This document shows positions 1 through 7,077 of a stretch of 34,301 nt of DNA, piece after piece. Below the pieces are notes generated by a model, which searched no databases, was not told the DNA's origin, and was given only the letters and a program-made list of their open reading frames with translations. How positions within the stretch are numbered: position 1 is the first letter of the stretch; the number at the start of each line of letters is the position of its first letter. Source of the stretch: an uncultured Eubacteriales bacterium (GTDB lineage: Bacteria > Bacillota > Clostridia > UMGS1883). The position numbers and the translations under genes are program-made. The stretch lies in contig CAJJUC010000005.1 of the NCBI GenBank assembly GCA_905195005.1, positions 1 to 34,301 on the forward strand, given 5' to 3'.

Positions 1-158
1 TTTCCTGCCGTTTTGCCCATGAATCTGCCAACGACAATCATGTCAGCCGCATTGTAGAGCATCTGCAGCATGCCGGTGAGCATAAGCGGTATGGCAAACA
101 TGATAATCGGGCGGAAAATGCCGCCCTTTGTCATATCAACGCTGTGCCTGTTATTCAT
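1..158 (-). CDS. MATE family efflux transporter, N-terminal part (runs off the window)
   Basis: The reverse strand from ATG at 158 reads MNNRHSVDMTKGGIF, then a first membrane helix (PIIMFAIPLMLTGMLQ) and MLYNAADMIVVGRFMG, the typical opening of a MATE (multi-antimicrobial extrusion) cation-coupled exporter. Only about 52 residues lie inside the window. The gene overlaps the 3' end of mtnN by 8 bases, and GGGAGG inside mtnN serves as its ribosome site, so translation is probably coupled. Substrate cannot be predicted. The overlap with mtnN, behind luxS, suggests it is the third gene of that operon. Confidence 0.85.
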   Translation of the reverse strand, partial: MNNRHSVDMTKGGIFRPIIMFAIPLMLTGMLQMLYNAADMIVVGRFMGKTAG

Positions 159-858
159 CACATTCCCTCCCAATGTGTTTTATGAGGGCGGTCACGATTT
201 TGGCGGATCTTTGCGCCGCAACCTCTCTGAATGCATTATAGTCAAGTGTTGTCGAGCCGTCCGCTCCGTCGGAAACGGTTCTGATAACCGTGAACGGTGT
301 TTTGTTTATGTAACACACCTGACCGATGGCAGCCCCCTCCATTTCGCAGACAGCAGCTCCGAATTTTTCGGCGATTTCCCTGCGGTGTGCTGCGGCGTTT
401 ATGAAACGGTCGCCCGAGGCAATCCTGACAGTGCGGCATTCAAGTCCGATTTCGTGCGCTGCAGCCGAAGCAGCTGCGGAAAGCGCCTTGTCGCACGGAA
501 TATTTACAATGTTGATTCCCGAAATAAGCCCCGGTTCATCACCGAAAAGCGTTGTGTCCATGTCGTGCTGAACAACATCTTCGGCAACAACCGTGTCAAG
601 CTCTCCGAGCTGCGGCGAAAGCGAGCCTGCAATCCCGGTGTTTATGATTGCGTCCGCGTGAAAACGAATAATCATCGTTTGCGCGCAAACCGCCGCGAAC
701 ACCTTTCCGATTCCGCAAACCGCCGCCGTTACGGAAACACCGCCGAGCTCTCCGCTTATAAAGGTTATTCCGCTCACCGTTTCGGAGCGGCTGTTTTCAA
801 GCTGTGCGGCAATGTGCTCAATTTCAACATCCATTGCTCCGATGATACCGACTGTCAT
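151..858 (-). CDS. mtnN: 5'-methylthioadenosine/S-adenosylhomocysteine nucleosidase
   Basis: Cytoplasmic enzyme that cleaves adenine from S-adenosylhomocysteine and 5'-methylthioadenosine; the S-ribosylhomocysteine formed is the LuxS substrate. The 235 residues match the family's usual length. Visible family features are the N-terminal GIIGAMDVE with Glu12, GIAGSL near residue 77, CEMEGAA near residue 172 (ribose-binding Met-Glu) and VSDGAD near residue 195 with the catalytic Asp. It starts 28 bases after luxS and its 3' end overlaps the MATE gene, which fits one operon luxS-mtnN-MATE. The two enzymes together detoxify SAH and yield homocysteine plus the AI-2 precursor. Confidence 0.95.
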   Translation of the reverse strand: MTVGIIGAMDVEIEHIAAQLENSRSETVSGITFISGELGGVSVTAAVCGIGKVFAAVCAQTMIIRFHADAIINTGIAGSLSPQLGELDTVVAEDVVQHDMDTTLFGDEPGLISGINIVNIPCDKALSAAASAAAHEIGLECRTVRIASGDRFINAAAHRREIAEKFGAAVCEMEGAAIGQVCYINKTPFTVIRTVSDGADGSTTLDYNAFREVAAQRSAKIVTALIKHIGRECDE

Positions 859-886
859 TATTTTCTCTCCTTTTTCTCAGACCTGA

Positions 887-1363
887 TTAATCAGCATATT
901 TAAAGGTTTGAGTTTTCTCATTTAATATGTCAAGGAAACGGGCACATTCACGCTTTGCCGCGCCAATGCTCAGTTCTCTGTAATTTCCGCATTCCTCCGC
1001 TGAAGCGCCGAACACTCCGCCCGCGTGGTCAACCGTGCTTTTCAGCGCGCCCTTAAGCGCGGTAAGAACGGCGCCGGGACTGACTGAATCGCGCACCAAA
1101 AGGTAAAATCCCGTACGGCAGCCCATCGGTCCGAAATATATCACATTTTCACCGATTTCCGAGCTTCTGATATACGTTGCTATCATATGCTCAACGCTGT
1201 GCATGGTTACATTATCCATATAGTCACCCTTGTTCGGGCGGCGTGTGCGCAGGTCATAGGTCACAATGTCCCCATCGATGCGCGATATATAAATTCCTTC
1301 CGTCAGCGTGTTGTGATTTATTTTAAAGCTTTCGATTTTTGCGGGCTGTTTTTCGCGGTTCAT
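887..1363 (-). CDS. luxS: S-ribosylhomocysteine lyase (LuxS, AI-2 precursor synthesis)
   Basis: Metal-dependent cytoplasmic enzyme that splits S-ribosylhomocysteine into homocysteine and DPD, the precursor of autoinducer AI-2. The 158 residues are full length. The metal ligands are seen as HSVEH (His55, His59) and Cys125 in ECGNY; Glu58 and Cys82 (in GPMGC) are the expected acid/base residues. The ATG at 1363 follows an AAGGTGA ribosome site. It is the first gene of the luxS-mtnN-MATE unit, with a good promoter directly upstream. Confidence 0.96.
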   Translation of the reverse strand: MNREKQPAKIESFKINHNTLTEGIYISRIDGDIVTYDLRTRRPNKGDYMDNVTMHSVEHMIATYIRSSEIGENVIYFGPMGCRTGFYLLVRDSVSPGAVLTALKGALKSTVDHAGGVFGASAEECGNYRELSIGAAKRECARFLDILNEKTQTFKYAD

Positions 1364-1386
1364 ATTAAAATCACCTTCCGCAGTTG

Positions 1387-1415
1387 ATTATAGCACCTGC
1401 GGAAAAATAAATCAA
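1387..1415 (-). promoter_or_regulatory. Sigma-A-type promoter of luxS
   Basis: On the minus strand TTGATT (1415-1410), a 17-base spacer and a perfect TATAAT (1392-1387), 24 bases before the luxS ATG. Seen in sequence; activity is inferred. Confidence 0.75.
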
Positions 1416-1527
1416 CCCGAATATTAACCAAAAAAGCCGAAAGAAAAATTTTGCATATAGACAATAAGCACATCAGGCTGTAAAATAAAATACGGGATAT
1501 ATGTTAATCTATAGGGATTATTGTTAA

Positions 1528-1556
1528 TTGAAAAGGCTGACCGCGGAATATATAAT
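1528..1556 (+). promoter_or_regulatory. Sigma-A-type promoter before the remnant region and fucosidase
   Basis: TTGAAA (1528-1533), 17-base spacer, TATAAT (1551-1556). A strong AAAGGAGG ribosome site follows just before the ATG at 1614. The promoter looks intact although the first genes behind it are broken, so it may still drive the GH29 gene. Confidence 0.7.
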
Positions 1557-1613
1557 AAAACTGCGGAATGAGGCATGGCGCCGCATTCAAAAAAATAAAA
1601 AGGAGGATTTGGT

Positions 1614-1805
1614 ATGAACAACCGTCTGAAAAAAGGAGGGGCGGCGCTGCTTGCTGCCGCATTGTGCATATCGTGCGCGGCATGCAGCGGCGGAAATTCG
1701 AAAAAAAGCAGTGAGTATACGACTATTGTGGTCGGTAACTGGCCGACAGAGTCGAGCATGGATGCAAACCAACCGGCCGCTTGCAACGGTAATATACCGC
1801 AGTAA
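1614..1805 (+). pseudogene. Truncated solute-binding lipoprotein (5' remnant)
   Basis: A 63-codon reading frame with a strong ribosome site. It opens with a textbook lipoprotein signal peptide: KK, a hydrophobic stretch, and the lipobox-like CISCAAC ending at a Cys near residue 24, followed by SGGNSKKSS. The next residues (TTIVVGNWPTE) resemble the first strand of ABC-type sugar solute-binding proteins (family 1). The frame then ends after about 30 more residues, whereas such proteins are about 400-550 residues long. I read it as the 5' end of a sugar-binding lipoprotein whose body has been deleted. A short intact lipopeptide is possible but less likely given the further fragments downstream. 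Confidence 0.65.
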
Positions 1806-1838
1806 CTGACCGTACATTGAAAGGAGCTTACCTTAAAC

Positions 1839-2203
1839 ATGTTTGAAAACGCTAAATGGATAACGGCGCCGCTTGAAGAATATCCCGACAGAAGTATTCT
1901 TCTCTGAAAATGCTTGCCGAGCTGAAGCTTGAATCGGACGGCGGACAGAGCGTGAAAATCAGCACCGACAGCACATGGCGCACGCATTACGGAGCGGTGT
2001 TGTATAACCAGATGCGCGAGGGAGAAATCTATGACGCGCGTGAAGAAAAAAAGGCATTTTCGAGGGTTGACTTTGACTCGGCTGAATGGTATAATGCCCT
2101 CGTCGTACGCGGACCGGGCGGAAAGCTTGAAAAAAACTATATTGAACCGGAACGCGTGACGGGCGTTTCCGCTCCGAAATATCTCGGCGGCGGAAAATTA
2201 TGA
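1839..2203 (+). pseudogene. GH78 alpha-L-rhamnosidase, N-terminal remnant with frameshift/deletion
   Basis: The ATG at 1839 has an AAGGAG ribosome site and reads MFENAKWITAPLEEYPDRS, a typical opening of clostridial GH78 alpha-L-rhamnosidases, but meets a TGA at 1905. The sequence continues in another frame with LAELKLESDGG, STDSTWRTHYGAVLYNQM, GEIYDAREE and YIEPERVTG, which correspond to the N-terminal beta-sandwich domain of the same family. The segment expected between the two pieces is missing and the second piece stops at 2203. This is a deleted, frameshifted gene and cannot encode a working enzyme. Confidence 0.7.
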
Positions 2204-2331
2204 TGTTGTGGAGAAATTCATGGACTTTCTCCATACAATGGCAGAGGATTGTATTATCAGCTACGGATTGGGCGACTGGTGCTTCCCTAAAAACACAAAA
2301 ATGTGCCGCGGCGCTGACAACTCCCGTGAAG
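2190..2331 (+). pseudogene. GH78 alpha-L-rhamnosidase, catalytic-domain remnant with frameshift
   Basis: Directly after the N-terminal remnant, another frame reads YDVVEKFMDFLHTMAEDCI and YGLGDWCFP, matching the catalytic (alpha/alpha)6-barrel region of GH78 enzymes, where YGLGDW is a hallmark. Near 2295-2302 the homology moves to a third frame (KCAAALTTP, compare the family's CPAALTDTA). Several hundred residues normally lie between this and the previous piece, so a large internal deletion must have occurred. It shows that the locus once carried a rhamnosidase. Confidence 0.65.
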
Positions 2332-2334
2332 AAT

Positions 2335-2577
2335 CCCGAAAATTTTTCGGAAGGGGGCGAGCGCACTCCGATTATACTCAGGCGCAATGCCGCACTTCGC
2401 CTTGCCGCGGAGAAAACAGGAGCGCATGTGCTCGATTTGTATTCCGTGCTTAAGGATAAAGGCGCGCTCTGCCGCGATGACGGTGTGCATCAGACGGACG
2501 CCGGCTATGACTTGCTTGCGGCGGAATGTGTTAAAATATATCATCAATTATTGAAACAGGACGGGGGATTATTATGA
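2335..2577 (+). pseudogene. SGNH/GDSL-type hydrolase, C-terminal remnant
   Basis: From about 2335 the frame reads FSEGGERTPIILRRNAALR, LAAEKTGAHVLDLYSVLKD and DDGVHQTDAGYDLLAAEC, ending at a TGA (2575-2577). This matches the last part of SGNH-family esterases, with the Asp and His of the DGVHxTDxGY block that carries the third catalytic motif. The GDS nucleophile block and most of the domain are absent. The fragment is joined in frame to the end of the GH78 remnant, and its stop codon overlaps the GH29 start (ATGA), so the fucosidase may still be translated by coupling from it. Confidence 0.65.
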
Positions 2578-3818
2578 GTATACCAAAGGCAAAAAAATAC
2601 ATATCCGATTTTGAACAGCTCGGATTCGGCATGTTTGTTCACTGGGGGCTTTATTCTCAGCTCGGAAGGGGAGAATGGGTCTGTTTCATGGAAAACATGA
2701 ACATGCCCGACTATGAAAAGCTGATGAACACATTTACAGCGGAGGATTTTGATGCGGAAAAGCTTGTGCTGACAGCGAAAAATGCGGGCTGCAGATATAT
2801 AACGCTCACAACGCGCCATCATGAGGGATTTTCGCTTTACGATACCTGCGGACTGAGCGATTTTGACGCGCCGCACAGCCCGGCAAAGCGCGATCTTATA
2901 CGCGAATATGTGGACGCGTGCAACAAGCACGGGATTGTTCCGTTTTTCTATCACACAACGCTTGACTGGCACACGCCGCTGTTCAAAAATGATTTTGACG
3001 CATATCTTGAATACCTCAGAAAAAGCGTTGAGGTGCTCTGCAAGAATTACGGGAAAATCGGCGGACTGTGGTTTGACGGAAACTGGTCGAAGCCCGATGG
3101 CACAGACTGGAAAGAGGACGAGCTCTACAAAACGATAAGGAAATATCAGCCGGAAGCGATTATCGTAAACAATACCGGTCTCAGTGCGCGCGGCCGTGTC
3201 GGAAACCCCGAAATAGATTCCGTGACCTTTGAGCAGGGCAGACCAACGCCCATGGATCGCGAGGGAATGGAAAAGTATCTTGCCGCAGAAATGTGCCAGA
3301 CGGTCAACGATCACTGGGGCATAGGAAGCCGTGACATAAATTACAAATCACCCAAAGAGCTGATAGAAAACCTTTGCCTTTGCAGAAAGGTCGGCGCAAA
3401 TTATCTTCTGAATATCGGCCCCGGAGCGCAGGGCGCGGTTGATCCGTACCAGAGCGCGCTTTTCGGTTTAATCGGCAGATGGATGAAGCTGAACGGAGAG
3501 GCAATTTACAACGGCAGACCGTACGCGGCAGGCAGCAGCGGAAATAACTTTATGCTTAAAAGCGCTGACGGGAAATATCTGTACATTTTTGTTTTCGACC
3601 TCGGAGCTATCGGAAATGCCAATGTTACTGTCGGTGGAAAATACAGCGGAAGCATTGCTTTCGGGAATGTGAAGGATGAGATAAAGGGCATTGAGTGGAT
3701 GGATAACGGCAAAAAGCTTGAATTTGTTCAGTCGGACGATATGCTTTGCATGAATGCAGCCGGGTATGAGTACGGCAGCTCTCTCGGCGTGAGGGTTGCA
3801 AGAGCGGCTTTAGTATAA
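2574..3818 (+). CDS. GH29 alpha-L-fucosidase
   Basis: Retaining exo-glycosidase that releases alpha-L-fucose from glycans. The 414 residues cover a GH29 (beta/alpha)8 catalytic domain and a short C-terminal beta region. Family hallmarks are FGMFVHWGLYS (residues 18-28), TTRHHEGF (79-86), HSPAKRD, and WFDG, in which Asp168 is the expected nucleophile. No signal peptide is seen, so it probably acts in the cytoplasm on imported oligosaccharides. The ATG overlaps the stop of the preceding SGNH remnant by four bases. It appears to be the only intact gene of a former glycan-utilisation operon. The acid/base residue varies in this family and I cannot place it with confidence. Confidence 0.92.
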   Translation: MSIPKAKKYISDFEQLGFGMFVHWGLYSQLGRGEWVCFMENMNMPDYEKLMNTFTAEDFDAEKLVLTAKNAGCRYITLTTRHHEGFSLYDTCGLSDFDAPHSPAKRDLIREYVDACNKHGIVPFFYHTTLDWHTPLFKNDFDAYLEYLRKSVEVLCKNYGKIGGLWFDGNWSKPDGTDWKEDELYKTIRKYQPEAIIVNNTGLSARGRVGNPEIDSVTFEQGRPTPMDREGMEKYLAAEMCQTVNDHWGIGSRDINYKSPKELIENLCLCRKVGANYLLNIGPGAQGAVDPYQSALFGLIGRWMKLNGEAIYNGRPYAAGSSGNNFMLKSADGKYLYIFVFDLGAIGNANVTVGGKYSGSIAFGNVKDEIKGIEWMDNGKKLEFVQSDDMLCMNAAGYEYGSSLGVRVARAALV

Positions 3819-3825
3819 AAAGTAT

Positions 3826-3854
3826 TTGCCAAACAGGCAAAACTGTGGTATATT
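3826..3854 (+). promoter_or_regulatory. Sigma-A-type promoter of the small Cys-rich gene
   Basis: TTGCCA (3826-3831), exactly 17 bases, TATATT (3849-3854). Transcription would start near 3860-3862, almost on the GTG (3862)/ATG (3865) start codons, so the message may be nearly leaderless. Confidence 0.6.
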
Positions 3855-3864
3855 GGTATCGGTG

Positions 3865-4092
3865 ATGAAAATGTTCGGATTTATTAAGAAAAAGCGCGGC
3901 GAAAATGACAGCTGCCGTTACTGTGTGTTTGCCCGGGCGGAGGACGATGGCTATATGTGCAAATATTCCGGGAAAGTAAAGGGAAGCTCCGTGTGCCGGC
4001 GGTATAAATTTGACCCGTTTGCGCACAGAACGCCGCGGCTGCGCAGCATTGATACAACAATGTTTGACCCGCTTGATTTTAAAATAGACTGA
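3865..4092 (+). CDS. Small conserved Cys-rich protein, putative metal-binding
   Basis: A 75-residue protein (from ATG 3865) reading MKMFGFIKKKRGEN, then four cysteines in CRYC...CKYSG...CRRYKFDPF. The pattern CxxC, C, C followed by RxYxxDP is one I associate with short uncharacterised clostridial proteins that could bind zinc or an iron-sulfur centre through the four Cys. The function is unknown. A longer frame from 3826 exists but would begin upstream of the predicted transcription start. It has its own promoter behind the fucosidase and is followed by a strong hairpin, so it is probably a single-gene unit. Confidence 0.7.
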   Translation: MKMFGFIKKKRGENDSCRYCVFARAEDDGYMCKYSGKVKGSSVCRRYKFDPFAHRTPRLRSIDTTMFDPLDFKID

Positions 4093-4130
4093 ATAAAAAA
4101 CCGGAGTTTTTTATTCACCGCAGTGAAAGC

Positions 4131-4172
4131 AGAGGCTGTGGCTAAAGTCAATTGACTTTAGCCACAGCCTCT
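4131..4172. terminator. Perfect 42-base palindrome, bidirectional terminator
   Basis: Positions 4131-4172 form an uninterrupted perfect palindrome (21-base arms, centre CAATTG) between two convergent genes, followed on the plus strand by TTATTTG. It most likely ends transcription from both sides, although the U-tract is modest. Confidence 0.75.
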
Positions 4173-4190
4173 TTATTTGAGTTTTAAGCT

Positions 4191-4673
4191 CTATCCGCGG
4201 AATTTCAGCGCATAAAATTTTATTCCTTCGGTCAGTGCAAGGTCGTACACTGCGAAAACGGCTGCGCCGATAAATATAACGGCGGTGCGCGGAAAGGGCA
4301 CAGTGATAAACATCCGCAGCAATGCATATGTAAGCGCGGAGAAGAGCGCAGCAAATAAATATTTCACAGCCGCGCGGACGTACCGCTTTGAAAACCTGCG
4401 CTCGGTTATATGTTTCACAACCGGGTAATATCCCAAAATAACGGCGTATGCCGCAACTGCCGCCTTTGACGGAATAATCAAAAATCCGCACAGCGATATA
4501 ACGGCGTAGGTAAGAAGCCCGTATCTGACCCCATGCTCCTCAGTGCATATATAGGTGAAAAGCGTGGAAAAACAATAGAAAAACAGCTTGCATGTCGGAA
4601 GCCAGACCGCCGCAATCATGGAAAGTATGCCAAGCAGAGCCATCATTGAACAGAATGTGATTTTTTTATTCAT
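4191..4673 (-). CDS. Hypothetical integral membrane protein
   Basis: About 160 residues from ATG 4673, with an upstream purine-rich GGAACGG. Four or five hydrophobic segments are visible: FCSMMALLGILSMIAAVWLP, LFFYCFSTLFTYI, YGLLTYAVISLCGFLII, YLFAALFSALTYALL and AVIFIGAAVFAVYDLAL. The arrangement of short helices and the early ALLGILSM remind me of ECF-transporter S components, but I recognise no substrate-specific motif and do not assign a function. It lies about 90 bases behind the DnaJ-domain gene on the same strand and may be the last gene of that operon. Confidence 0.7.
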   Translation of the reverse strand: MNKKITFCSMMALLGILSMIAAVWLPTCKLFFYCFSTLFTYICTEEHGVRYGLLTYAVISLCGFLIIPSKAAVAAYAVILGYYPVVKHITERRFSKRYVRAAVKYLFAALFSALTYALLRMFITVPFPRTAVIFIGAAVFAVYDLALTEGIKFYALKFRG

Positions 4674-4762
4674 AATAATATCCGTTCCGCCGCTGCGCTT
4701 CGGCAATGTAAGAGAACATCTCCTTTTGCGCAGAAACTTAAAGGAGACATCCCAAAATAACG

Positions 4763-5383
4763 TCAGCAGCAGGAAATAAGGTCGCCGCCGAGCATTTCAC
4801 AGCAGCAGTCGGCGCAGAGCAGATTGCTGCAGCAGTTGCACATGTCAACATCCGACGAGCCATAGCCGCGCCGGTTCCCCCACTGATTATATGATGAACC
4901 GCGCATATTTATGTTATTTAAAACATTTCTGTATTCCATGTTTGACGGATCCATATTGACAGCCGTCTGCAAATGACGGATTCCGTCAAAATTCCAGCCC
5001 TTTGCCATGCAAACGCACCCCTTGAGGAAATGCCACTCCGCACTGCCGTCATTTCTGCGGTTCAGCTCCGCGTCGGCTTCATCATAGCGGCGCTGCGAAA
5101 AAAGATTGCGGATATATGCAAAATCAGAATTTGTCGAATAGGATGAGCCGGTATAGCTTCCGGAAGCCGATGATGTTGCCGCGCCGCCGTTTGCGCGCAT
5201 TTTCATAATTGTGTCATATGCTTCGTTAATCTGCTGAAGCTTTTCCTTTGCCAAGCCCTCAAGCGGATTGTCCTTGTAGCGGTCGGGGTGATACTTTTTT
5301 ACAAGCTCCCTGTACGCTTTTTTTATTGTTGCGTCATCGGCGTTTTCGTCAACGCCGAGCACTTCGTACGGATTCATATTCAT
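4763..5383 (-). CDS. DnaJ-domain protein with TPR-like region and Cys-rich tail
   Basis: A 206-residue J-domain co-chaperone-like protein. Residues 4-66 form the J domain (PYEVLGVDENADDATIKKAYRE, then YHPD with the HPD motif that stimulates Hsp70 ATPase). A Ser/Gly/Thr linker follows, then a helical tetratricopeptide-like stretch (YIRNLFSQRRYDEADAELN, HFLKGCVCMAKGWNFDGIRH). The tail is packed with cysteines (CNCCSNLLCADCCCEM...CC), suggesting metal binding or membrane attachment. The ATG at 5383 has AAAGGAATTGG upstream; an in-frame ATG at 5455 overlaps the preceding gene and would add 24 residues including CKKCPH. It is paired with the DUF5685 gene, a pairing I recall from other Clostridia. 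Confidence 0.85.
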   Translation of the reverse strand: MNMNPYEVLGVDENADDATIKKAYRELVKKYHPDRYKDNPLEGLAKEKLQQINEAYDTIMKMRANGGAATSSASGSYTGSSYSTNSDFAYIRNLFSQRRYDEADAELNRRNDGSAEWHFLKGCVCMAKGWNFDGIRHLQTAVNMDPSNMEYRNVLNNINMRGSSYNQWGNRRGYGSSDVDMCNCCSNLLCADCCCEMLGGDLISCC

Positions 5384-5444
5384 ACCAATTCCTTTCCATG
5401 GAGCGTAAATTATTTTTAATTGCTTTTTGCGATGCGGACATTTT

Positions 5445-6263
5445 TTACAGCCCATTTTCCGCGGCTTCCCGCATACCGAGGTAAATTATGTTGTCAAGAA
5501 GCTCCTTGTTTTTCTTTATATCAATAAGGTCGTAAGCGTCCGAAATATCTTTCAAAAGAATCAGAAGAGCCGCGCGCACGTCCTTTTTCAGCGCGTCAAT
5601 ATCGGCGGGCAGACGGCCGTCTGCGGCAAACGGATTGTAGCAGCCTTTTTTTACGTCGTCCTCAATGTCGGCGGCAGCGTCAATAATATAGATAAACCGC
5701 CCCGTCAGAAAGCCGAGCCGCGCAAGCGCCGGGTTGTTTCCGTCAATATCAAAAACGCCCTCCAAAAGCCTTCCGAAGCAATCCGCAGCAATGTCAGCGC
5801 TGCGGCAGCCGCTTTTTTCAAGCGCGGACAATTCCGCAAGGCTGTCCTTAATGCACCCGAGCTGCATCGGGTGCTTTTTTGCTGCTTTCCTGAATGAGCG
5901 GTAATAAAGCGGCATTGCCGCATATGAAGTAAATTTGTGCTCGTCGTTTATATCATCCTTCAGCTTGAGAAACGTAAGCAGCACGGACATATCCGCACTG
6001 TACGAAATTCCGCGGTCATTAACGCAAACAGCGCGCTTTGTGAGCGGATGAACAATGCAGCGCGATTTTTTGAATTTGGGCGCATTGCTTTCAAGCGACG
6101 AAATGAGTATAGCAAGAAATGTCATGTCATAGCTCAGCCCAAGACGGGTAAATTGATTATAACGCCTGCCAAGTTCCCTGCATAGTCCGCAGTAATAACC
6201 GCGGAACACGTTGTAATCGCGAACGCGCAGCAAATCCTTGTATATCTTCACAAACCCGAACAC
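5445..6263 (-). CDS. DUF5685 family protein
   Basis: A 272-residue mostly helical protein of unknown function. The start VFGFVKIYKDLLRVRDYNVF, then YYCGLCRELGRRY, and the later HPLTKR match the DUF5685 pattern, including the conserved CGLC and a further Cys in SRCIVHP that may bind a metal. I prefer GTG at 6263 (the usual family start is MFGYV) with GGGGTGAG five bases upstream, over GTG 6272. A promoter lies at 6312-6340 and the DnaJ gene overlaps or closely follows the stop. Its position opposite a CIRCE/hsp20 unit makes a link to protein quality control plausible, but this is inference. Confidence 0.8.
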   Translation of the reverse strand: MFGFVKIYKDLLRVRDYNVFRGYYCGLCRELGRRYNQFTRLGLSYDMTFLAILISSLESNAPKFKKSRCIVHPLTKRAVCVNDRGISYSADMSVLLTFLKLKDDINDEHKFTSYAAMPLYYRSFRKAAKKHPMQLGCIKDSLAELSALEKSGCRSADIAADCFGRLLEGVFDIDGNNPALARLGFLTGRFIYIIDAAADIEDDVKKGCYNPFAADGRLPADIDALKKDVRAALLILLKDISDAYDLIDIKKNKELLDNIIYLGMREAAENGL

Positions 6264-6311
6264 ATCACTCACCCCGAAATCCGGTTTTCGGAACCCCTTT
6301 TCAAGTAATGT

Positions 6312-6340
6312 ATTGTATCATATTTCCGTAAACAATGCAA
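6312..6340 (-). promoter_or_regulatory. Sigma-A-type promoter of the DUF5685-dnaJ unit
   Basis: On the minus strand TTGCAT (6340-6335), 17-base spacer, TACAAT (6317-6312), about 50 bases before the start at 6263. The CIRCE element lies only 36 bases upstream. Confidence 0.65.
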
Positions 6341-6375
6341 TGCGGCGGCGTGAATAAATTGTAAATTTTAAGCTA

Positions 6376-6402
6376 TCAGCACTCTCGCGTGACGAGTGCT
6401 AA
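6376..6402. promoter_or_regulatory. CIRCE operator (HrcA binding site)
   Basis: TCAGCACTC, nine bases, GAGTGCTAA: eight of nine bases of each arm pair, matching the CIRCE consensus TTAGCACTC-N9-GAGTGCTAA with one change. The symmetry extends outwards (GTAAATTT on the left, AAATTTAC on the right). It lies between the divergent DUF5685-dnaJ and hsp20 units and predicts heat-shock control by HrcA of the hsp20 gene and perhaps of both. Confidence 0.93.
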
Positions 6403-6428
6403 ATTTACAAATTGTTCATAAAATAATA

Positions 6429-6457
6429 ATAATATTTGCAAAAACGGGCGCTATAAT
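6429..6457 (+). promoter_or_regulatory. Probable hsp20 promoter
   Basis: A perfect TATAAT at 6452-6457; the hexamer 17 bases upstream (ATAATA) is a poor -35. It sits 27 bases downstream of the CIRCE element. Confidence 0.5.
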
Positions 6458-6506
6458 ACAATTGTTCAAAGGAAAAGGGACAAAAAAGAAAAGGAAGGTG
6501 ATACCG

Positions 6507-6566
6507 ATGGAAAACAAAGATAACCGACGAAACAGTTCGATCGGTAAAGCTGAAATTGTGAAATAA
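6507..6566 (+). CDS. Short ORF upstream of hsp20 (possible leader peptide)
   Basis: A 19-codon frame MENKDNRRNSSIGKAEIVK, preceded by an excellent AAGGAAGGTGAT ribosome site and followed 33 bases later by the hsp20 start. The hsp20 gene itself has only a weak GAGG-like site, so translation may be coupled or reinitiated from here. It may also be a real small heat-shock-induced peptide. No homologue is known to me. Confidence 0.4.
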   Translation: MENKDNRRNSSIGKAEIVK

Positions 6567-6599
6567 AAAATTATGAAATTATGAATCGAGGTATTTATT

Positions 6600-7055
6600 A
6601 TGTTTGAACTCAGACCTTATAACCGTAAAAACAATTCCGTGTCTTACAATCCGTTCCGCGATATGGAGGAATTTGAAAAGAGGTTTTTCGGAACACCGTT
6701 CGGATTCTTCGGCGACAATCCGCTTGCCGAATTTAAAACGGATATTTCGGACGAGGGCGATAAATATGTTCTTGAAGCCGATCTTCCCGGATTTAAGAAA
6801 GAGGATATTAAGCTTGATGTAAACGGTGACACGCTGACAGTCAGTGCGGAACGCCACCTGGAACATGAGGAAAAGGACAAAAAAGGTAAATTCGTCCGCT
6901 GCGAAAGATCCTATGGTTCATACTGCCGCGACTTTGATATTTCAGCGGTTAAAGCCGATGAAATCAAAGCAAAATATAACGACGGAGTGCTGACGCTGAC
7001 GCTTCCCAAAAAGGAAAACACAGCTCCGCAGCCCAAGCGGCTTGAAATCGAATAA
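6600..7055 (+). CDS. hsp20: Hsp20/alpha-crystallin family small heat-shock protein
   Basis: ATP-independent holdase chaperone that keeps unfolding proteins soluble. The 151 residues are typical. An N-terminal Phe-rich arm (YNPFRDMEEFEKRFFG) precedes the alpha-crystallin domain from about residue 44 (FKTDISDEGDKYVLEADLPG) to 140; the A-x-L-P-G-F block and the later GVLTLTLPKK are hallmarks. The C-terminal PKRLEIE carries the LxI-type anchoring motif used in oligomer assembly. A CIRCE element and TATAAT lie upstream, so expression should be heat-inducible through HrcA. Confidence 0.95.
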   Translation: MFELRPYNRKNNSVSYNPFRDMEEFEKRFFGTPFGFFGDNPLAEFKTDISDEGDKYVLEADLPGFKKEDIKLDVNGDTLTVSAERHLEHEEKDKKGKFVRCERSYGSYCRDFDISAVKADEIKAKYNDGVLTLTLPKKENTAPQPKRLEIE

Positions 7056-7077
7056 CGGGCTCAAAAACTCGGGCCAT

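Noticed and set aside
70..903. Long plus-strand ORF of 277 codons opposite mtnN
   Set aside because: Antisense shadow of a clear MTA/SAH nucleosidase gene; no ribosome site and no recognisable protein.
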